Shown here piece by piece: positions 8,360-18,100 of a DNA stretch of 64,000 bases. The stretch comes from Cohaesibacter haloalkalitolerans. Its GTDB lineage: Bacteria > Pseudomonadota > Alphaproteobacteria > Rhizobiales > Cohaesibacteraceae. The stretch lies in the NCBI RefSeq assembly GCF_003574655.1, contig NZ_QNUM01000001.1:248001-312000 (forward strand), written 5' to 3'. Within the stretch, counting starts at the first letter, position 1, and every line of letters begins with the position of its first letter. The position numbers were made by a program, and so were the translations under genes. The notes under the pieces are model-generated. The model saw only the letters and a list, made by a program, of their open reading frames with translations, did no database searches and was not told the DNA's origin.

Positions 8360-9562
8360 CTAGTCGTCCAGCAGATGCTCGTAACGCTGGTCGGTCAGCG
8401 TCTTGAGGAAGGCAACCAGTGCCTTGATGCGGCGGTCATCAAGGGCAGGGCCTTCGGTCAGCTTTTTCATGTCGATGGTTGCCGTCACCTCAGGCTCGCC
8501 CCATGGCTCGCCGGTTTCCGGGTTGACCGCAGCGCTTTTCGCCCTTGAATTGTATTTGTTGTAGAAGCGGATGACGGTTTCAAGATCGTTGAACACCCCA
8601 TTGTGCATATAGGGGGCGGTGACAGCTACATTGCGCAGGGTGCTGGTCTTGTATTTGCCGTCTTCGACCGGATCATCAACAGCGCCATTCTCAAGCAGGC
8701 CGTGGTCGACAAACCCCTGCCCCTTGCCATTGGCTGCCCGCAGGGCCTTGTTCACCGGCACGCCAATGTTGAAATACTGGTAGTTGGTGAAGGTTTCCTT
8801 CTCCATGCCCGGCCGCTGGCGTAGCTGGTGGCAGAGATTGCAATTGGTGAACTGCTGGGAGAAGAACAGCGTCCGCCCCAGTTCCTCGTCAGGCGTGAAC
8901 TCCACCTCGCCGCGCAGATAGCGATCATATCGGGAATCGAACGGGCTGAAGAAGTCCGTGCGCTCGAAGGCGGCAATGGCTTCGGTCATGGCACGATAGG
9001 CGCGATCTGGCTCCTCGAAGACATCCGCGCCATAGAGCAGACGGAAGCCGTTGAGATATTCCTCATTCTCCTTGAGCCGCTCGACGACCGATGCCTTGTC
9101 CGGCATGCCCATTTCGATCGGGTTGAGCGGCGGCCCGCCAGCCTGCCCTTCCAGATCGGGTTCGCGACCATCGTGAAACTGGCCACCCACGAAGTGGCCT
9201 TCCCTGTCGCGGTGGAATTTCGGGCTGAAGGCCGCATAGCTGGCGGTTGGCGCGTTGCGATCGCCAATCGAGCTGTCATCATCACCCAGCGATGCGGCGC
9301 GTCCGGCTGGACCATCGAGCCCATTGGGGCGTGGATCGGCAAAGCCGGCTTCCGGCGCATGGCAGGTGGCGCAGGCCTGATTGCGGTTTCTGGAAAGATT
9401 TTCGTCAAAAAACAGCGCAGCGCCCAGACCTTCAAGCGTCGCCTTGTCGGCGGGAAGGGTCGGCAGATCTTCTGCAACGGTCCGGGTGGCGACACCGGCA
9501 GACATCAGGGCAGAGAGGGAGACGCACAGGGCCATCCCCCGCAGCGTTACCAGTCGGGACAT
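8360..9562 (-). CDS. Diheme cytochrome c peroxidase / MauG-family protein
   Basis: A periplasmic diheme protein of 400 residues. A Sec signal peptide (MSRLVTLRGMALCVSLSALM, cut near AVAED-like TRTVAED) precedes two c-type haem motifs, CATCH near residue 65 and CNLCH in the second half. Conserved elements of the bacterial cytochrome c peroxidase family are visible: GAALFFDENLSRN, a Gly/Phe-rich GFADPRPNG, and APYMHNGVFNDLETVIRFYN near the C-terminus. Either H2O2 reduction or MauG-like protein oxidation is possible. The start at 9562 is preferred over an upstream in-frame ATG because GAGGA lies directly before it. Confidence 0.88.
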   Translation of the reverse strand: MSRLVTLRGMALCVSLSALMSAGVATRTVAEDLPTLPADKATLEGLGAALFFDENLSRNRNQACATCHAPEAGFADPRPNGLDGPAGRAASLGDDDSSIGDRNAPTASYAAFSPKFHRDREGHFVGGQFHDGREPDLEGQAGGPPLNPIEMGMPDKASVVERLKENEEYLNGFRLLYGADVFEEPDRAYRAMTEAIAAFERTDFFSPFDSRYDRYLRGEVEFTPDEELGRTLFFSQQFTNCNLCHQLRQRPGMEKETFTNYQYFNIGVPVNKALRAANGKGQGFVDHGLLENGAVDDPVEDGKYKTSTLRNVAVTAPYMHNGVFNDLETVIRFYNKYNSRAKSAAVNPETGEPWGEPEVTATIDMKKLTEGPALDDRRIKALVAFLKTLTDQRYEHLLDD

Positions 9563-9681
9563 GCTATCCTCATTCAAAGCATAGCGGCTGGCTGGTCACA
9601 CCAGGCGCAAGACAAATGCGGTCCTACAAGGTCTCTTGAACCCGTAGATACACATATGTCCTGCAACTGGTCAAGCATTGT

Positions 9682-9701
9682 CAAAAGGGGCGATTACCCC
9701 T
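9682..9701 (-). terminator. Short hairpin terminator after gshB
   Basis: On the minus strand an AGGGG/CCCCT stem with a six-base loop is followed by TTTTG, immediately downstream of the gshB stop codon. The stem is short, so the call is tentative. Confidence 0.45.
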
Positions 9702-9713
9702 CAGAACCGGATC

Positions 9714-10667
9714 CTAGGCGCGTTTGGCCTCGATATTGTCCCAGATCATGGCAGCGATATCGATGCCACTCAGTTTCTGGATGGAGCGAATGCCCGTCGG
9801 CGAGGTGACGTTGATTTCGGTGAGATAGCCACCGATGACGTCAATACCGACCAGAATGAAGCCCATCTCCTTGAGGGACGGTCCGATGCGGGCGCAGATT
9901 TCCTTTTCGCGTTCGGTCAGTTCGGTCTTGGCCGCAGCCCCACCACGCACCATGTTGGAGCGCAGGTCATCATCAGCCGGAATGCGGTTGACGGCACCGG
10001 CGGGTTCGCCATCGACCAAGAGGATACGCTTGTCACCAGCCTTGACGTCGGGCAGGAACTTCTGGGCAACCCAAGGCTCACGGAAAATGTCGCCGAAAAG
10101 TGCCACCAGTGAGCCAAAATTCTGGTCATGTTCACCAACGCGGAACACCGCTGCACCACCATGACCGTAAAGCGGCTTCATGACGATTTCGCCGTGCTTG
10201 GCCTTGAAAGCCCGCAGTTCCTGTTCCGACCGGGTGATGATGGTCGGCGGCATCAGATCGGGGAAGTGGGTGACGAAAATCTTCTCGGGGGCGTTGCGCA
10301 CGTTGGCCGGATCGTTGACCACCAGTGTCTTGGGGTGAATGCGCTCAAGCATGTGGGTGGCGGAAATATAGTTAAGGTCGAACGGCGGGTCCTGGCGCAT
10401 GTGGATGACGTCGAAATCGGCGAGATTGGTGCGGACCCCTTCGCCGAGGGTGAAGTAGTTGCTGGTGTCGTCGCGCACTTCAACCGGCTCGACCGTGGCA
10501 AAGACCTCACCATCTTCCATGGCCATCGTATCGACAGTGTAGTGGAAGATCTCATGACCGCGCTTCTGCGCTTCCAGCATCATGGCGAAGGTGGAGTCCC
10601 CCGTGATCTTGATGCTTCTGATGTGATCCATTTGAAACGCGACTTTGAGCGTGCGGGACTGAGCCAT
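9714..10667 (-). CDS. gshB: Glutathione synthetase
   Basis: Catalyses the ATP-dependent addition of glycine to gamma-glutamylcysteine, the last step of glutathione synthesis. The 317-residue protein starts [16 protein letters not shown] and shows the GshB features: [16 protein letters not shown], an ATP-grasp segment ([17 protein letters not shown]), [15 protein letters not shown], and the C-terminal [13 protein letters not shown] metal/ATP-binding motif. The frame is open 43 codons further upstream without a convincing start, so the MAQSRT methionine is used. It lies downstream of rsmI and yraN in the same direction, a grouping common in alphaproteobacteria. Confidence 0.95.
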   Translation of the reverse strand: MAQSRTLKVAFQMDHIRSIKITGDSTFAMMLEAQKRGHEIFHYTVDTMAMEDGEVFATVEPVEVRDDTSNYFTLGEGVRTNLADFDVIHMRQDPPFDLNYISATHMLERIHPKTLVVNDPANVRNAPEKIFVTHFPDLMPPTIITRSEQELRAFKAKHGEIVMKPLYGHGGAAVFRVGEHDQNFGSLVALFGDIFREPWVAQKFLPDVKAGDKRILLVDGEPAGAVNRIPADDDLRSNMVRGGAAAKTELTEREKEICARIGPSLKEMGFILVGIDVIGGYLTEINVTSPTGIRSIQKLSGIDIAAMIWDNIEAKRA

Positions 10668-10792
10668 GACGGATGCTCCGGCTTGTAAAGGATGGGATGG
10701 TCCGGAGCGTTGGTCCGGAAGAAAAATGTCTCCCCCTATATGTCCGCTTTGGAGCCACATTTCAAGATGCGCAGATGCAGACAGCAACCGGC

Positions 10793-11233
10793 TCAAAAGG
10801 CTTCGAAAGCGGATTCGATGTGGGACCAGTGCGGCACTGGGCCCTCCCCCTTGGCAAAGGCCATGATGTCAAAGCGATAGCTGTCGACGCTCTGGTCCTC
10901 GAACTGCGCGATATAGTGCCCGGCGGCGGCAACGATCCGGGCCTGATTGCGCGGCGTGATGGCGTAAAGGGCATCGTCCATCCGGTCGCGATATTTCACC
11001 TCCAGAAAGACCACAAGGTCATCCTTGCGGCAGACCAGATCAATTTCGCCGCCTTGAGCCTTGTAACGCCGATTGAGGATGGCAAACCCCTTGGTGCGCA
11101 TGATCCAGCCCGCCCAGCGTTCCACCCGCAGGCCCCGATCGTAACTTTCCTTGCGGTGCTGGGCTTTTCGACCCAAGCCGTCCAGCGTCTTGTCGACCTT
11201 GCCAGGTGTTGTTGGTTGGGTTGGCTCTGCCAT
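10793..11233 (-). CDS. yraN: YraN/UPF0102 family nuclease-like protein
   Basis: A 146-residue protein of the UPF0102 family, which has a restriction-endonuclease-like fold. The conserved core reads [21 protein letters not shown], with the acidic residues D and E-x-K expected for a metal-dependent nuclease centre. The N-terminal 25 residues are polar and variable. The physiological role is not established. The start is 4 bases after the rsmI stop codon, so the genes are translationally adjacent; rsmI-yraN linkage is widely conserved. Confidence 0.9.
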   Translation of the reverse strand: MAEPTQPTTPGKVDKTLDGLGRKAQHRKESYDRGLRVERWAGWIMRTKGFAILNRRYKAQGGEIDLVCRKDDLVVFLEVKYRDRMDDALYAITPRNQARIVAAAGHYIAQFEDQSVDSYRFDIMAFAKGEGPVPHWSHIESAFEAF

Positions 11234-11237
11234 GGCA

Positions 11238-12275
11238 TCAGGTCCTGTCGCCAGTGGCCATTTCGTCCTTCAGCTCCTGGGCGCGCTTGTAGATCTCGTT
11301 CTTCTTTGCCCCAACTTTCTGGGCAATCTCGGCGGACAGGGCTTTGATATGCTCCCCGCGCTCGAGGCCGGCAAGGATCATCGCGTCGATGTCTTCCTCA
11401 TCCGGCTCCTGCTCCACGGCGGGGCCGATCAGGATGACCGCTTCGCCCTTCGGGGCGTCGGCAGTGGCATAGTGGTCGGCAAGTTCCCGCAGCGTTCCGC
11501 GATGAAACTCCTCGAATTTCTTGGTCAGTTCCCTTGCAACCACCACCTCGCGCCCCTCGCCCAGAAGCGCGGCCATGGCGGGCAGAACAGCCCCGAGCCG
11601 CCGGGGGCTTTCATAGAAAACGAGGGTTCCCGGCACATCGGCCAGATCGGCCAGTTTGCGGTCTCTGGCCCCGGCCTTCTGGGGCAGGAAGCCGGCAAAG
11701 TGAATCTGGTCGGTGGGAAGACCGCCTGCCACCAGCGCCGAGAGCATCGCCGAGGCCCCCGGGATCGGCACCACGGCGTGCCCCTCGGCCAGCATGTCGG
11801 CGACCAGCTTGTAGCCCGGGTCGGAGAGCAGCGGCGTACCGGCATCGGAAATCAGCGCCACCGACTTGCCCTCGCCGAGGGCGTTGAGCAGATAGGGGCG
11901 CTGCTTGTCGGCATTGTGTTCGTGATAGGTGATGAGGCGGGTGTGAATACCATAATGGGTCAATAGCTTGCGCGACACCCGGGTATCCTCGCAGGCGATG
12001 ATATCGCAGGCGGCCAGCACCTCCAGCGCCCGGATCGTCATGTCCTTGAGATTGCCGATCGGTGTGGCGACGATATAGAGCGCCGTGGCAAGGCCTGGTG
12101 CCGTTGCCTTGTTGCCAAGCAGGATGAAATCCCGGCGACCGTGTCCGGCTGCATCGTCCAGATCCTGCATCTCGTCCGCCTCTGGCCCGTCCTCTGGCCG
12201 GTTCTCTGGCCCGTCGGCCAGATTGTCCGCAAGCTCATGGTCAGGATCATTTTCGTCTATGCCGTTCATTCCCAC
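11238..12275 (-). CDS. rsmI: 16S rRNA (cytidine1402-2'-O)-methyltransferase RsmI
   Basis: Methylates the ribose of C1402 in the 16S rRNA decoding centre using SAM. The 345-residue protein carries the tetrapyrrole-methylase fold: ALYIVATPIGNLKDMT, CEDTRVSRKLLTHYGI, LISDAGTPLLSDPGY, and VPIPGASAMLSALVAGGLP. The C-terminal region contains the extra helical domain of RsmI (KVGAKKNEIYKRAQELKD). The first 50 residues are an unusual acidic extension encoded partly by a 12-base tandem repeat. The start may be this ATG or the second ATG two codons downstream. It is divergent from the PBP activator gene, matching the lpoA-rsmI neighbourhood of other proteobacteria. Confidence 0.94.
   Translation of the reverse strand: MGMNGIDENDPDHELADNLADGPENRPEDGPEADEMQDLDDAAGHGRRDFILLGNKATAPGLATALYIVATPIGNLKDMTIRALEVLAACDIIACEDTRVSRKLLTHYGIHTRLITYHEHNADKQRPYLLNALGEGKSVALISDAGTPLLSDPGYKLVADMLAEGHAVVPIPGASAMLSALVAGGLPTDQIHFAGFLPQKAGARDRKLADLADVPGTLVFYESPRRLGAVLPAMAALLGEGREVVVARELTKKFEEFHRGTLRELADHYATADAPKGEAVILIGPAVEQEPDEEDIDAMILAGLERGEHIKALSAEIAQKVGAKKNEIYKRAQELKDEMATGDRT
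12180..12215. repeat. Three tandem copies of a 12-base unit inside rsmI
   Basis: The unit CTCTGGCCCGTC occurs at 12180-12191 and 12204-12215, with a two-mismatch copy (CTCTGGCCGGTT) between them. Read on the coding strand it gives a four-residue repeat (DGPE, NRPE, DGPE) in the acidic N-terminal extension of RsmI. Because the unit is a multiple of three, copy-number change would keep the reading frame. Confidence 0.85.
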
Positions 12276-12714
12276 CTCGTTGTGGCCTTGTTTTCAAGCG
12301 GATCACCCAGCCCCGGCGACCCGTCTTTTGCCTTTGCTGCCCCCTGCCCTCACCCTTTGGCTGAAGCCTGAGGCAGACCCGACCCGCGCTGCCGATGATG
12401 TGCATGGTCAGGATATTTCGCGACAAATAGGCCACAGTTTTGTTGAAATGTCATACTATTCCGTGTCTGAAGTCCAACTTGCTTGTTATCGAACCATAAT
12501 TCTGACAAATCAAGAACACAAACGTGCGTCGGTGTTGAGATCATACAGAGACGCATTCGTGCATAGATAGCTCTTTACGAGCTTGTTCGAATGTGCTGCC
12601 ATAGGCCACAACCATTTCGACACGACACACAAAGCACTCACTACGGACATGCGGTCTGATTTGGAGGCCAAATTGATAGGTTTTTTTCGCTCGTCCCCCC
12701 TCGTTCGCCCGCAT
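12276..12714. other. Intergenic region between divergent rsmI and PBP-activator genes
   Basis: This 439-base stretch must hold the promoters of both flanking genes, but I could not pick out a convincing -35/-10 pair. The right part stays open in the frame of the PBP activator, with in-frame ATGs at 12583 and 12649, so some of it may be coding if translation starts earlier. Confidence 0.5.
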
Positions 12715-13947
12715 ATGCGTAGCTTGATCAAGCATGCTGTTTCAGGCACCGTCGTTGGTGTGACAGCGCTGCTCGCCGCGTGCAATCCGACCACCCTGTC
12801 CGGCCCCGGCTTTGGCACTGGCACCAACCAGCCGCTGACCATTGCCGAACCCACGGGCGAAGTGCTCGGCTCCGGCTCGGTCCGGGTTGCGCTGCTGGCT
12901 CCGATTTCTGCACAAGGCATCTTTGGCCAGTCCGGTCAGGCGCTGCGCAATGCCGCCGCCATGGCCTTGCAGGATTACAGCTCTGCCGACCTGCAGGTCA
13001 TCGTCAAGGACGTTGGCCAGAACACCAGTGAAGCCTCGCAGCAGGCCAGCAAGGCGCTTGCCGAAGGAGCCCAGCTTGTCATCGGGCCGTTGCGCTCCGA
13101 TGCGGTCAAGCGGGCGGGCATGGTGCTGAAACCGGCCGGTGTGCCGATGATCGCCTTCACGACCGATACGGGCGCAGCAGCCCAAGGCGTCTATCTCATC
13201 AACTTCTCGCCAGAGAATGATGTCGAGCGGATCATTTCCTATGCCGCATCGCAAGGCAAGCGCAGTCTTGCCGCGATTGTGCCGCAGACGCCATATGGCA
13301 ATATCGTCGAGGCGGCCCTGCGTCAGAATGCAGCCCGTTATGGCGTGCGTGTCATGACCATCGAGAATTACAAGTCCGGCAACCAGCCTGACCCGTTCGG
13401 CCTGCAAAATGCTGCCGAGCAGATTGCCAAGCTCAAAGACCAGATCGATGCCGTCTTCGTTCCGGAAGCAGCCGCAGCGGTCTCAGCGGCCCAGCTCCTT
13501 GCCGGGCAGGGCGTGCGCAACAAGTCCGTCACCTTCCTTGGTACCGGCCAGTGGGATCAGCCGACGATCACACGGGAACCGATGCTGGACGGCGCCTGGT
13601 ATCCGGCTCCGCCGCGGGTGCTGCGCAATCTTGATGGCCGCACCATCGGCTTTGACAGCTTTGCCCGGCGCTATGCTGCGCAGTTCGGCTCCGAGCCCCC
13701 GCGTGTTGCCTCGCTGGCCTATGACAGCGTGATTCTGGCCGCTGCCCTTGTGGCACAGGCTGGCGAACGGCGCTTTGCCGCAGACACCCTGACGGATCCA
13801 AACGGCTTCATCGGCTTTGGTGACGGCTTCTTCCGCTTCCGCCGGGATGGCACATCCCAGCGCAGCCTTGCCATCATGCAGATCTCCAAGGGCTCGTCCA
13901 GCATTGTCAGCGATGCACCGATGTCGGCCGCAGGCCTGCCGAAATAA
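12715..13947 (+). CDS. Penicillin-binding protein activator (LpoA-like lipoprotein)
   Basis: A lipoprotein with a periplasmic-binding-protein (Leu/Ile/Val-type) fold; the family includes LpoA, which activates class A penicillin-binding proteins. From MRSLIKHAVSG the sequence runs through a hydrophobic segment to the lipobox LLAAC, so Cys would be lipidated. It continues with VRVALLAPISAQGIFGQSGQALRNA..., the hallmark of the Peripla_BP_6 domain, and ends near 410 residues. It lacks the extra N-terminal helical TPR-like domain of E. coli LpoA. The start at 12715 gives the best signal peptide; ATG 12649 is an alternative. The divergent rsmI neighbour supports the assignment. Confidence 0.85.
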   Translation: MRSLIKHAVSGTVVGVTALLAACNPTTLSGPGFGTGTNQPLTIAEPTGEVLGSGSVRVALLAPISAQGIFGQSGQALRNAAAMALQDYSSADLQVIVKDVGQNTSEASQQASKALAEGAQLVIGPLRSDAVKRAGMVLKPAGVPMIAFTTDTGAAAQGVYLINFSPENDVERIISYAASQGKRSLAAIVPQTPYGNIVEAALRQNAARYGVRVMTIENYKSGNQPDPFGLQNAAEQIAKLKDQIDAVFVPEAAAAVSAAQLLAGQGVRNKSVTFLGTGQWDQPTITREPMLDGAWYPAPPRVLRNLDGRTIGFDSFARRYAAQFGSEPPRVASLAYDSVILAAALVAQAGERRFAADTLTDPNGFIGFGDGFFRFRRDGTSQRSLAIMQISKGSSSIVSDAPMSAAGLPK

Positions 13948-13966
13948 GACCTTCAACCGGTCAAGC

Positions 13967-13994
13967 AAAAGGGAGCCCCGGGGCTCCCTTTTTT
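13967..13994. terminator. Bidirectional rho-independent terminator
   Basis: A nine-base-pair palindrome, GGGAGCCCC/GGGGCTCCC, is flanked by AAAA on the left and TTTTTT on the right. It therefore works for the PBP activator on the plus strand and for convergent hemW on the minus strand. Confidence 0.88.
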
Positions 13995-14020
13995 ATTGCC
14001 TGTTGTTCTGGTGAGGCGCG

Positions 14021-15217
14021 CTAGCCACTGGCCAGATCGGCGACCAGTGCATTGAGCACGAGGAAACCGGCACGGGTGGCGCGGATGCGGTCGCCTTCGC
14101 GCAGCAGAAGCCCCTCCTCGACCAGTCCACCAATGCGCTTGTCGTTCAGCCTGCGCCCGGCCAGCCTTTCGTAGCGGCCAAGAGAAATGCCCTCCCGCAC
14201 ACGCAGACCCATGATGAGAAACTCGTCGCTCTGCTCTTCAAGGGTCAGGATTTCTTCCTCGATGGCGCCGGTTCCCTGCTGCTCTACGCGCTTCAACCAG
14301 CTTTCCGGATGGCGTTCGTTGCTGGTGGCCAGCCTGCCGTTGGCCAGTTGCAGCCGTCCATGGGCACCCGCCCCGACGCCGACATAGTCGCCATAGCGCC
14401 AGTAGGTCAGGTTGTGGCGGGATTCATAACCCGGCCGGGCATGATTGGAAATCTCGTAATTTGGCAATCCATGCATGGCGAGCCGCTCGTGGGTCATCTC
14501 GTAAAGCGCCACAGAGGTGTCTTCATCCGGCAGCTCGAACTTGCCGTTGCGATAGAGCGCAAAGAAGGGGGTATCCTGCTCGATGGTCAGCTGATAGAGC
14601 GACAGGTGATCGGCGGCCAGCGCTATGGCCTCATCCAGTTCCTTCGCCCAGGCCTCAGGTGTCTGGTGGGGGCGGGCATAGATGAGATCGAATGACATGC
14701 GGGCAAAATGCTGCTGCGCCAGTTTGATGGCAGCTTTCGCTTCCTCGGCGCTGTGCATCCGGCCCAGAAACCGCAGCTGGTCATCATAGAGCGACTGCAC
14801 GCCGAGCGAGACGCGATTGACCCCGGCGCTGGCATAGCCCTTGAAATGCTCCGCTTCCACCGAGGTGGGGTTGGCTTCCAGCGTGATCTCCGCGTCCGGT
14901 GCCACGGTCCACAAATTCGCGATGGTATCAAGCAGGCGCCCGACGATGGCTGGCTGCATCAGCGAAGGTGTGCCGCCGCCAAAGAACACCGATGTCACTG
15001 GCGCGTTTCGCCCTGCGCCCTTCAGCCGTGATGCATAGAGCTCAAGTTCGGAAATCATTGCGGAAGCAAAACGATCCTGATCCACCGGCTGATGGCGCAC
15101 ATGGGAGTTGAAATCGCAATAGGGGCATTTGGCCTTGCAAAAAGGCCAGTGCAGATAAATGCCAAAGCCGGGATTGTCTGGTCCCGGCTTTGCAAGTTGT
15201 TGATTGTCAGGGTGCAT
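14021..15217 (-). CDS. hemW: Radical SAM heme chaperone HemW
   Basis: HemW is a coproporphyrinogen oxidase-like radical SAM protein that binds and delivers haem rather than oxidising coproporphyrinogen. The radical SAM cluster motif CKAKCPYCDF near residue 30 has the CxxxCxxC spacing, preceded by GIYLHWPFC. The FFGGGTPSLM SAM-binding motif and the C-terminal HemN-like domain (LIMGLRVREGISL) follow. True HemN has extra N-terminal residues and a CxxxCxxCxC motif, absent here. The ATG at 15217 has GGTGAG upstream; an in-frame ATG six codons earlier has none. It sits directly downstream of rdgB. Confidence 0.92.
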   Translation of the reverse strand: MHPDNQQLAKPGPDNPGFGIYLHWPFCKAKCPYCDFNSHVRHQPVDQDRFASAMISELELYASRLKGAGRNAPVTSVFFGGGTPSLMQPAIVGRLLDTIANLWTVAPDAEITLEANPTSVEAEHFKGYASAGVNRVSLGVQSLYDDQLRFLGRMHSAEEAKAAIKLAQQHFARMSFDLIYARPHQTPEAWAKELDEAIALAADHLSLYQLTIEQDTPFFALYRNGKFELPDEDTSVALYEMTHERLAMHGLPNYEISNHARPGYESRHNLTYWRYGDYVGVGAGAHGRLQLANGRLATSNERHPESWLKRVEQQGTGAIEEEILTLEEQSDEFLIMGLRVREGISLGRYERLAGRRLNDKRIGGLVEEGLLLREGDRIRATRAGFLVLNALVADLASG

Positions 15218-15241
15218 GAGCTCACCTGTCACCATGGGCGG

Positions 15242-15883
15242 TTACCCTTCAAGGCACGCATCGGCAAACAGCTTGAAGGCGCGGGAGCGATGGGACAGGG
15301 CCGTCTGGTCGCCCGGCTTCCAGCCGTGTTTCTGGGTCGGTTCCATTTCGCCAAAGGTGATGGAATGTCCTTCCGGCTGGAACATCGGATCGTAGCCGAA
15401 GCCCTTCTCACCGCGCGGTGGCCAGACGGCCAGTCCTTCCACTTCGCCGCGGAAGAATTGGGTTTCCCCATCCGGCCAGGCAAGGCAGAGAACGGCGACA
15501 AAGCGGCAGCCGCGTTTTTCCGGCGTGGTGGCTCCAAGCGCCTGCAGCTTTTCCTCGACGTTGCGCATGGCCTGCGCGAAGTCGCGGTCCGGCCCGGCCC
15601 AACGGGCGGAATAGATACCCGGATCGCCATCCAGCGCATCGACCGCAAAACCGGAGTCATCGGCAAGCGCCGGCAGGCCCGTTGCCTTGGCCGCCGCCAT
15701 TGCCTTCAGTTCCGCATTGGCCTCGAAGGTCATACCGGTTTCTTCCGGCTCTTCCAGTTCCAGCTCGGTTGCGGTCTTGATGCTGAGACCATAATGGCCA
15801 AGCAGATCCTTGATTTCGCGGATCTTGCCCTTGTTGTGGCTGGCCACCACCAGAGGGGTGTCTGCGGTCAGTTTGTTCGCCAT
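15242..15883 (-). CDS. rdgB: XTP/dITP pyrophosphatase (Ham1/RdgB)
   Basis: Removes non-canonical purine nucleotides (XTP, dITP, ITP) from the pool. The 213-residue protein has the Ham1 N-terminal motif [27 protein letters not shown], a central [20 protein letters not shown] with the catalytic/metal acidic residues, and C-terminal [10 protein letters not shown] and LSHRSRAFK. It lies between rph and hemW in the same direction, a conserved alphaproteobacterial order (rph-rdgB-hemW). Confidence 0.96.
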   Translation of the reverse strand: MANKLTADTPLVVASHNKGKIREIKDLLGHYGLSIKTATELELEEPEETGMTFEANAELKAMAAAKATGLPALADDSGFAVDALDGDPGIYSARWAGPDRDFAQAMRNVEEKLQALGATTPEKRGCRFVAVLCLAWPDGETQFFRGEVEGLAVWPPRGEKGFGYDPMFQPEGHSITFGEMEPTQKHGWKPGDQTALSHRSRAFKLFADACLEG

Positions 15884-15914
15884 GCGGCTTTACTCCTGAG
15901 GCTATTCTTGAAGG

Positions 15915-16640
15915 CTATTCCTGGGGCTGGGCTTCAAGCTGCTGGACAACCAGTTCGCCGATGCCCTTCTTGGCAAGCGCCATCAACTTGGCTAATTCCT
16001 CTTCGGAGAATGGTTCGCCTTCGGCGGTGCCCTGAATTTCAACGATACCGCCCTTGCCGGTCATGACGAAGTTGGAATCGGTTTCGGCATCGGAATCTTC
16101 CAGATAATCAAGGTCAAGCACCGGAGTGCCATTGTAGATGCCGCAGGAAATGGCTGCGACCTGATCCTTGATGACCTTGGCGTCAGCCGCAATCATGCCC
16201 CGGGCGCGCATCCATTCGATGCAGTCATTCAGCGCCACCCAGGCGCCGGTGATAGAGGCAGTGCGGGTGCCGCCATCGGCCTGCAACACGTCGCAGTCAA
16301 CGGTGATCTGACGCTCGCCGAGGGCTTCCAGATCGACAACTGCGCGCAGCGAGCGGCCGATCAGGCGCTGGATTTCCTGAGTGCGGCCGGACTGCTTGCC
16401 AGCGCTGGCCTCGCGGCGCATACGGTCGCCGGTGGCGCGGGGCAGCATGCCATATTCCGCCGTCACCCAACCACGGTTCTGCCCACGCAGCCAGGGCGGA
16501 ATGCGCTCTTCAAGGCTGGCGATGCACAGCACATGGGTGTCGCCGCATTTGATCAGGCAAGAGCCCTCCGCGTGTTTTGAGACATTGCGGGTCATGGTGA
16601 CGACGCGTTTCTGGTCGGGATTCCGTTTGGAAGGGCGCAT
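15915..16640 (-). CDS. rph: Ribonuclease PH
   Basis: A 3'-5' phosphorolytic exoribonuclease that trims tRNA precursors. The 241-residue protein starts [16 protein letters not shown] and shows RNase PH features: [35 protein letters not shown], and a phosphate-binding DADGGTR-like segment ([15 protein letters not shown]). The start was chosen because AGGAG lies seven bases upstream; the frame is open eight codons further without a ribosome binding site. It is divergent from hrcA, a linkage found throughout the alphaproteobacteria. Confidence 0.96.
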   Translation of the reverse strand: MRPSKRNPDQKRVVTMTRNVSKHAEGSCLIKCGDTHVLCIASLEERIPPWLRGQNRGWVTAEYGMLPRATGDRMRREASAGKQSGRTQEIQRLIGRSLRAVVDLEALGERQITVDCDVLQADGGTRTASITGAWVALNDCIEWMRARGMIAADAKVIKDQVAAISCGIYNGTPVLDLDYLEDSDAETDSNFVMTGKGGIVEIQGTAEGEPFSEEELAKLMALAKKGIGELVVQQLEAQPQE

Positions 16641-16935
16641 GATGCTCTCCTGCCTTGCTTTCATGAGATTAAAAATTATCTGGCGCTCAGGTCATCTGCT
16701 GCGATAAACAGCTTTTCCTGCAGGATTCCGCCCTTATATACTTTCAAGTAGGGGAAAGAATCAGCTGATACGAGCGCCCTTGTGGCGTTTCCTAAGGCTT
16801 CTTAAAAGCGGGAGGGGCAAGTGACAAGGGGCGCTTGCAGCTTTTCCTGCTTTTGGGGCATAAATAGCCAGTCTTGATGCAGCGGCCCTGTCCTTATCAC
16901 CTTGTGAACCGGACGGCCTTGATACGGGTAGTGAC

Positions 16936-18048
16936 ATGTTTGAACGTGATCGTCTCAATCAGATTCCGCCATTGATCGGAATGGATGACCGGGTGAAGGA
17001 TATTTTCCGTCACATCGTGGAATCCTATCTGTCCACTGGTGATCCGGTCGGATCGCGAAACATCTCCCGCGCCCTGCCGATTTCGCTGTCTCCCGCCTCG
17101 GTGCGCAATGTGATGTCCGATCTGGAGCAGTTGGGGCTGATCTATTCGCCCCATACCAGCGCCGGGCGGTTGCCGACGGAAATGGGCCTGCGCTTCTTCG
17201 TGGATGCCATGATGGAGTTCGGCGACCTGTCCAACGACGAGCGCAATGCCATCAAGCGCCAGATGGTTGCCTCCCATCAACCCGATGCGGGCTTTGAAAC
17301 CCTGTTGACCAAGGCCAGCCAGATGCTGTCCGGCCTTTCGTCCGGGGCAGGGCTGGTGCTGGCCAACAAGCAGGACCAGCGCCTCAAGCATGTGGAGTTT
17401 GTGCGGCTGGAAGCGACAAAGGCGCTGGTGGTCCTCGTCGATGAGGATGACAAGGTCGAGAACCGTCTGATGACCCTGCCCAAGGGCCTTCCGGCCTCGG
17501 CGCTCACCGAGGCGAGCAATTTTCTCAATGCCCATATCCGCGGCAAGACCCTTTCGGAGGCCCAGCGCGAAATCGAAACCCATCGCGGCGAGCTGCAGGC
17601 CGAACTTGACGACCTCACTGCCAGGCTGGTGGAATCCGGCGTTGCGACATGGGCAGGGGCCAGCGCCGATCATCCGCAGAGTCTGATCATCCGTGGCCGG
17701 TCGAAGCTTCTGGAAAACGTCAGCGCCCAGGAGGATCTGGAACGCATCCGGCACCTGTTTGATGATCTGGAATCCAAGAAGGATTTCATCCAGCTGCTTG
17801 AATTGGCCGAAAAGGGCGACGGCGTACGCATCTATATCGGCTCGGAGAACCAGCTGTTTTCCCTGTCCGGTTCGTCGGTCATCGTCTCGCCCTATCGCGA
17901 CGCCAACCAGAAGATTGTCGGCGTGCTCGGCGTCATCGGGCCGACGCGGCTCAACTATGCCCGCATCGTGCCGATGGTCGATTACACGGCGCGCGTGCTT
18001 AGCAGCATGTTGTCGGATCCGGCAAGACGGTTTGAAACCAACGAGTGA
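16936..18048 (+). CDS. hrcA: Heat-inducible transcription repressor HrcA
   Basis: HrcA represses groESL and sometimes dnaK by binding the CIRCE inverted repeat, with GroEL as the thermosensing partner. The 370-residue protein starts with a winged-helix domain (MDDRVKDIFRHIVESYL, then VGSRNISRALP and the recognition segment SPASVRNVMSDLEQLGLI), HTSAGRLPTEMGLRFFVD, and the GAF-like effector domain with VIGPTRLNYARIVPMVDY at the C-terminus. No CIRCE element was seen in the window; its target groE operon must be elsewhere. It precedes grpE by 156 bases. Confidence 0.96.
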   Translation: MFERDRLNQIPPLIGMDDRVKDIFRHIVESYLSTGDPVGSRNISRALPISLSPASVRNVMSDLEQLGLIYSPHTSAGRLPTEMGLRFFVDAMMEFGDLSNDERNAIKRQMVASHQPDAGFETLLTKASQMLSGLSSGAGLVLANKQDQRLKHVEFVRLEATKALVVLVDEDDKVENRLMTLPKGLPASALTEASNFLNAHIRGKTLSEAQREIETHRGELQAELDDLTARLVESGVATWAGASADHPQSLIIRGRSKLLENVSAQEDLERIRHLFDDLESKKDFIQLLELAEKGDGVRIYIGSENQLFSLSGSSVIVSPYRDANQKIVGVLGVIGPTRLNYARIVPMVDYTARVLSSMLSDPARRFETNE

Positions 18049-18100
18049 CGACACAATCGGGCCAATAATGGGGCTTTATCCAACTCTTTGCCGCAGAGCC

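Noticed and set aside
16641-16935. CIRCE element or clear promoter before hrcA
   Set aside because: No TTAGCACTC inverted repeat was found. CTTG-like starts near 16875 have poor or wrongly spaced -10 parts.
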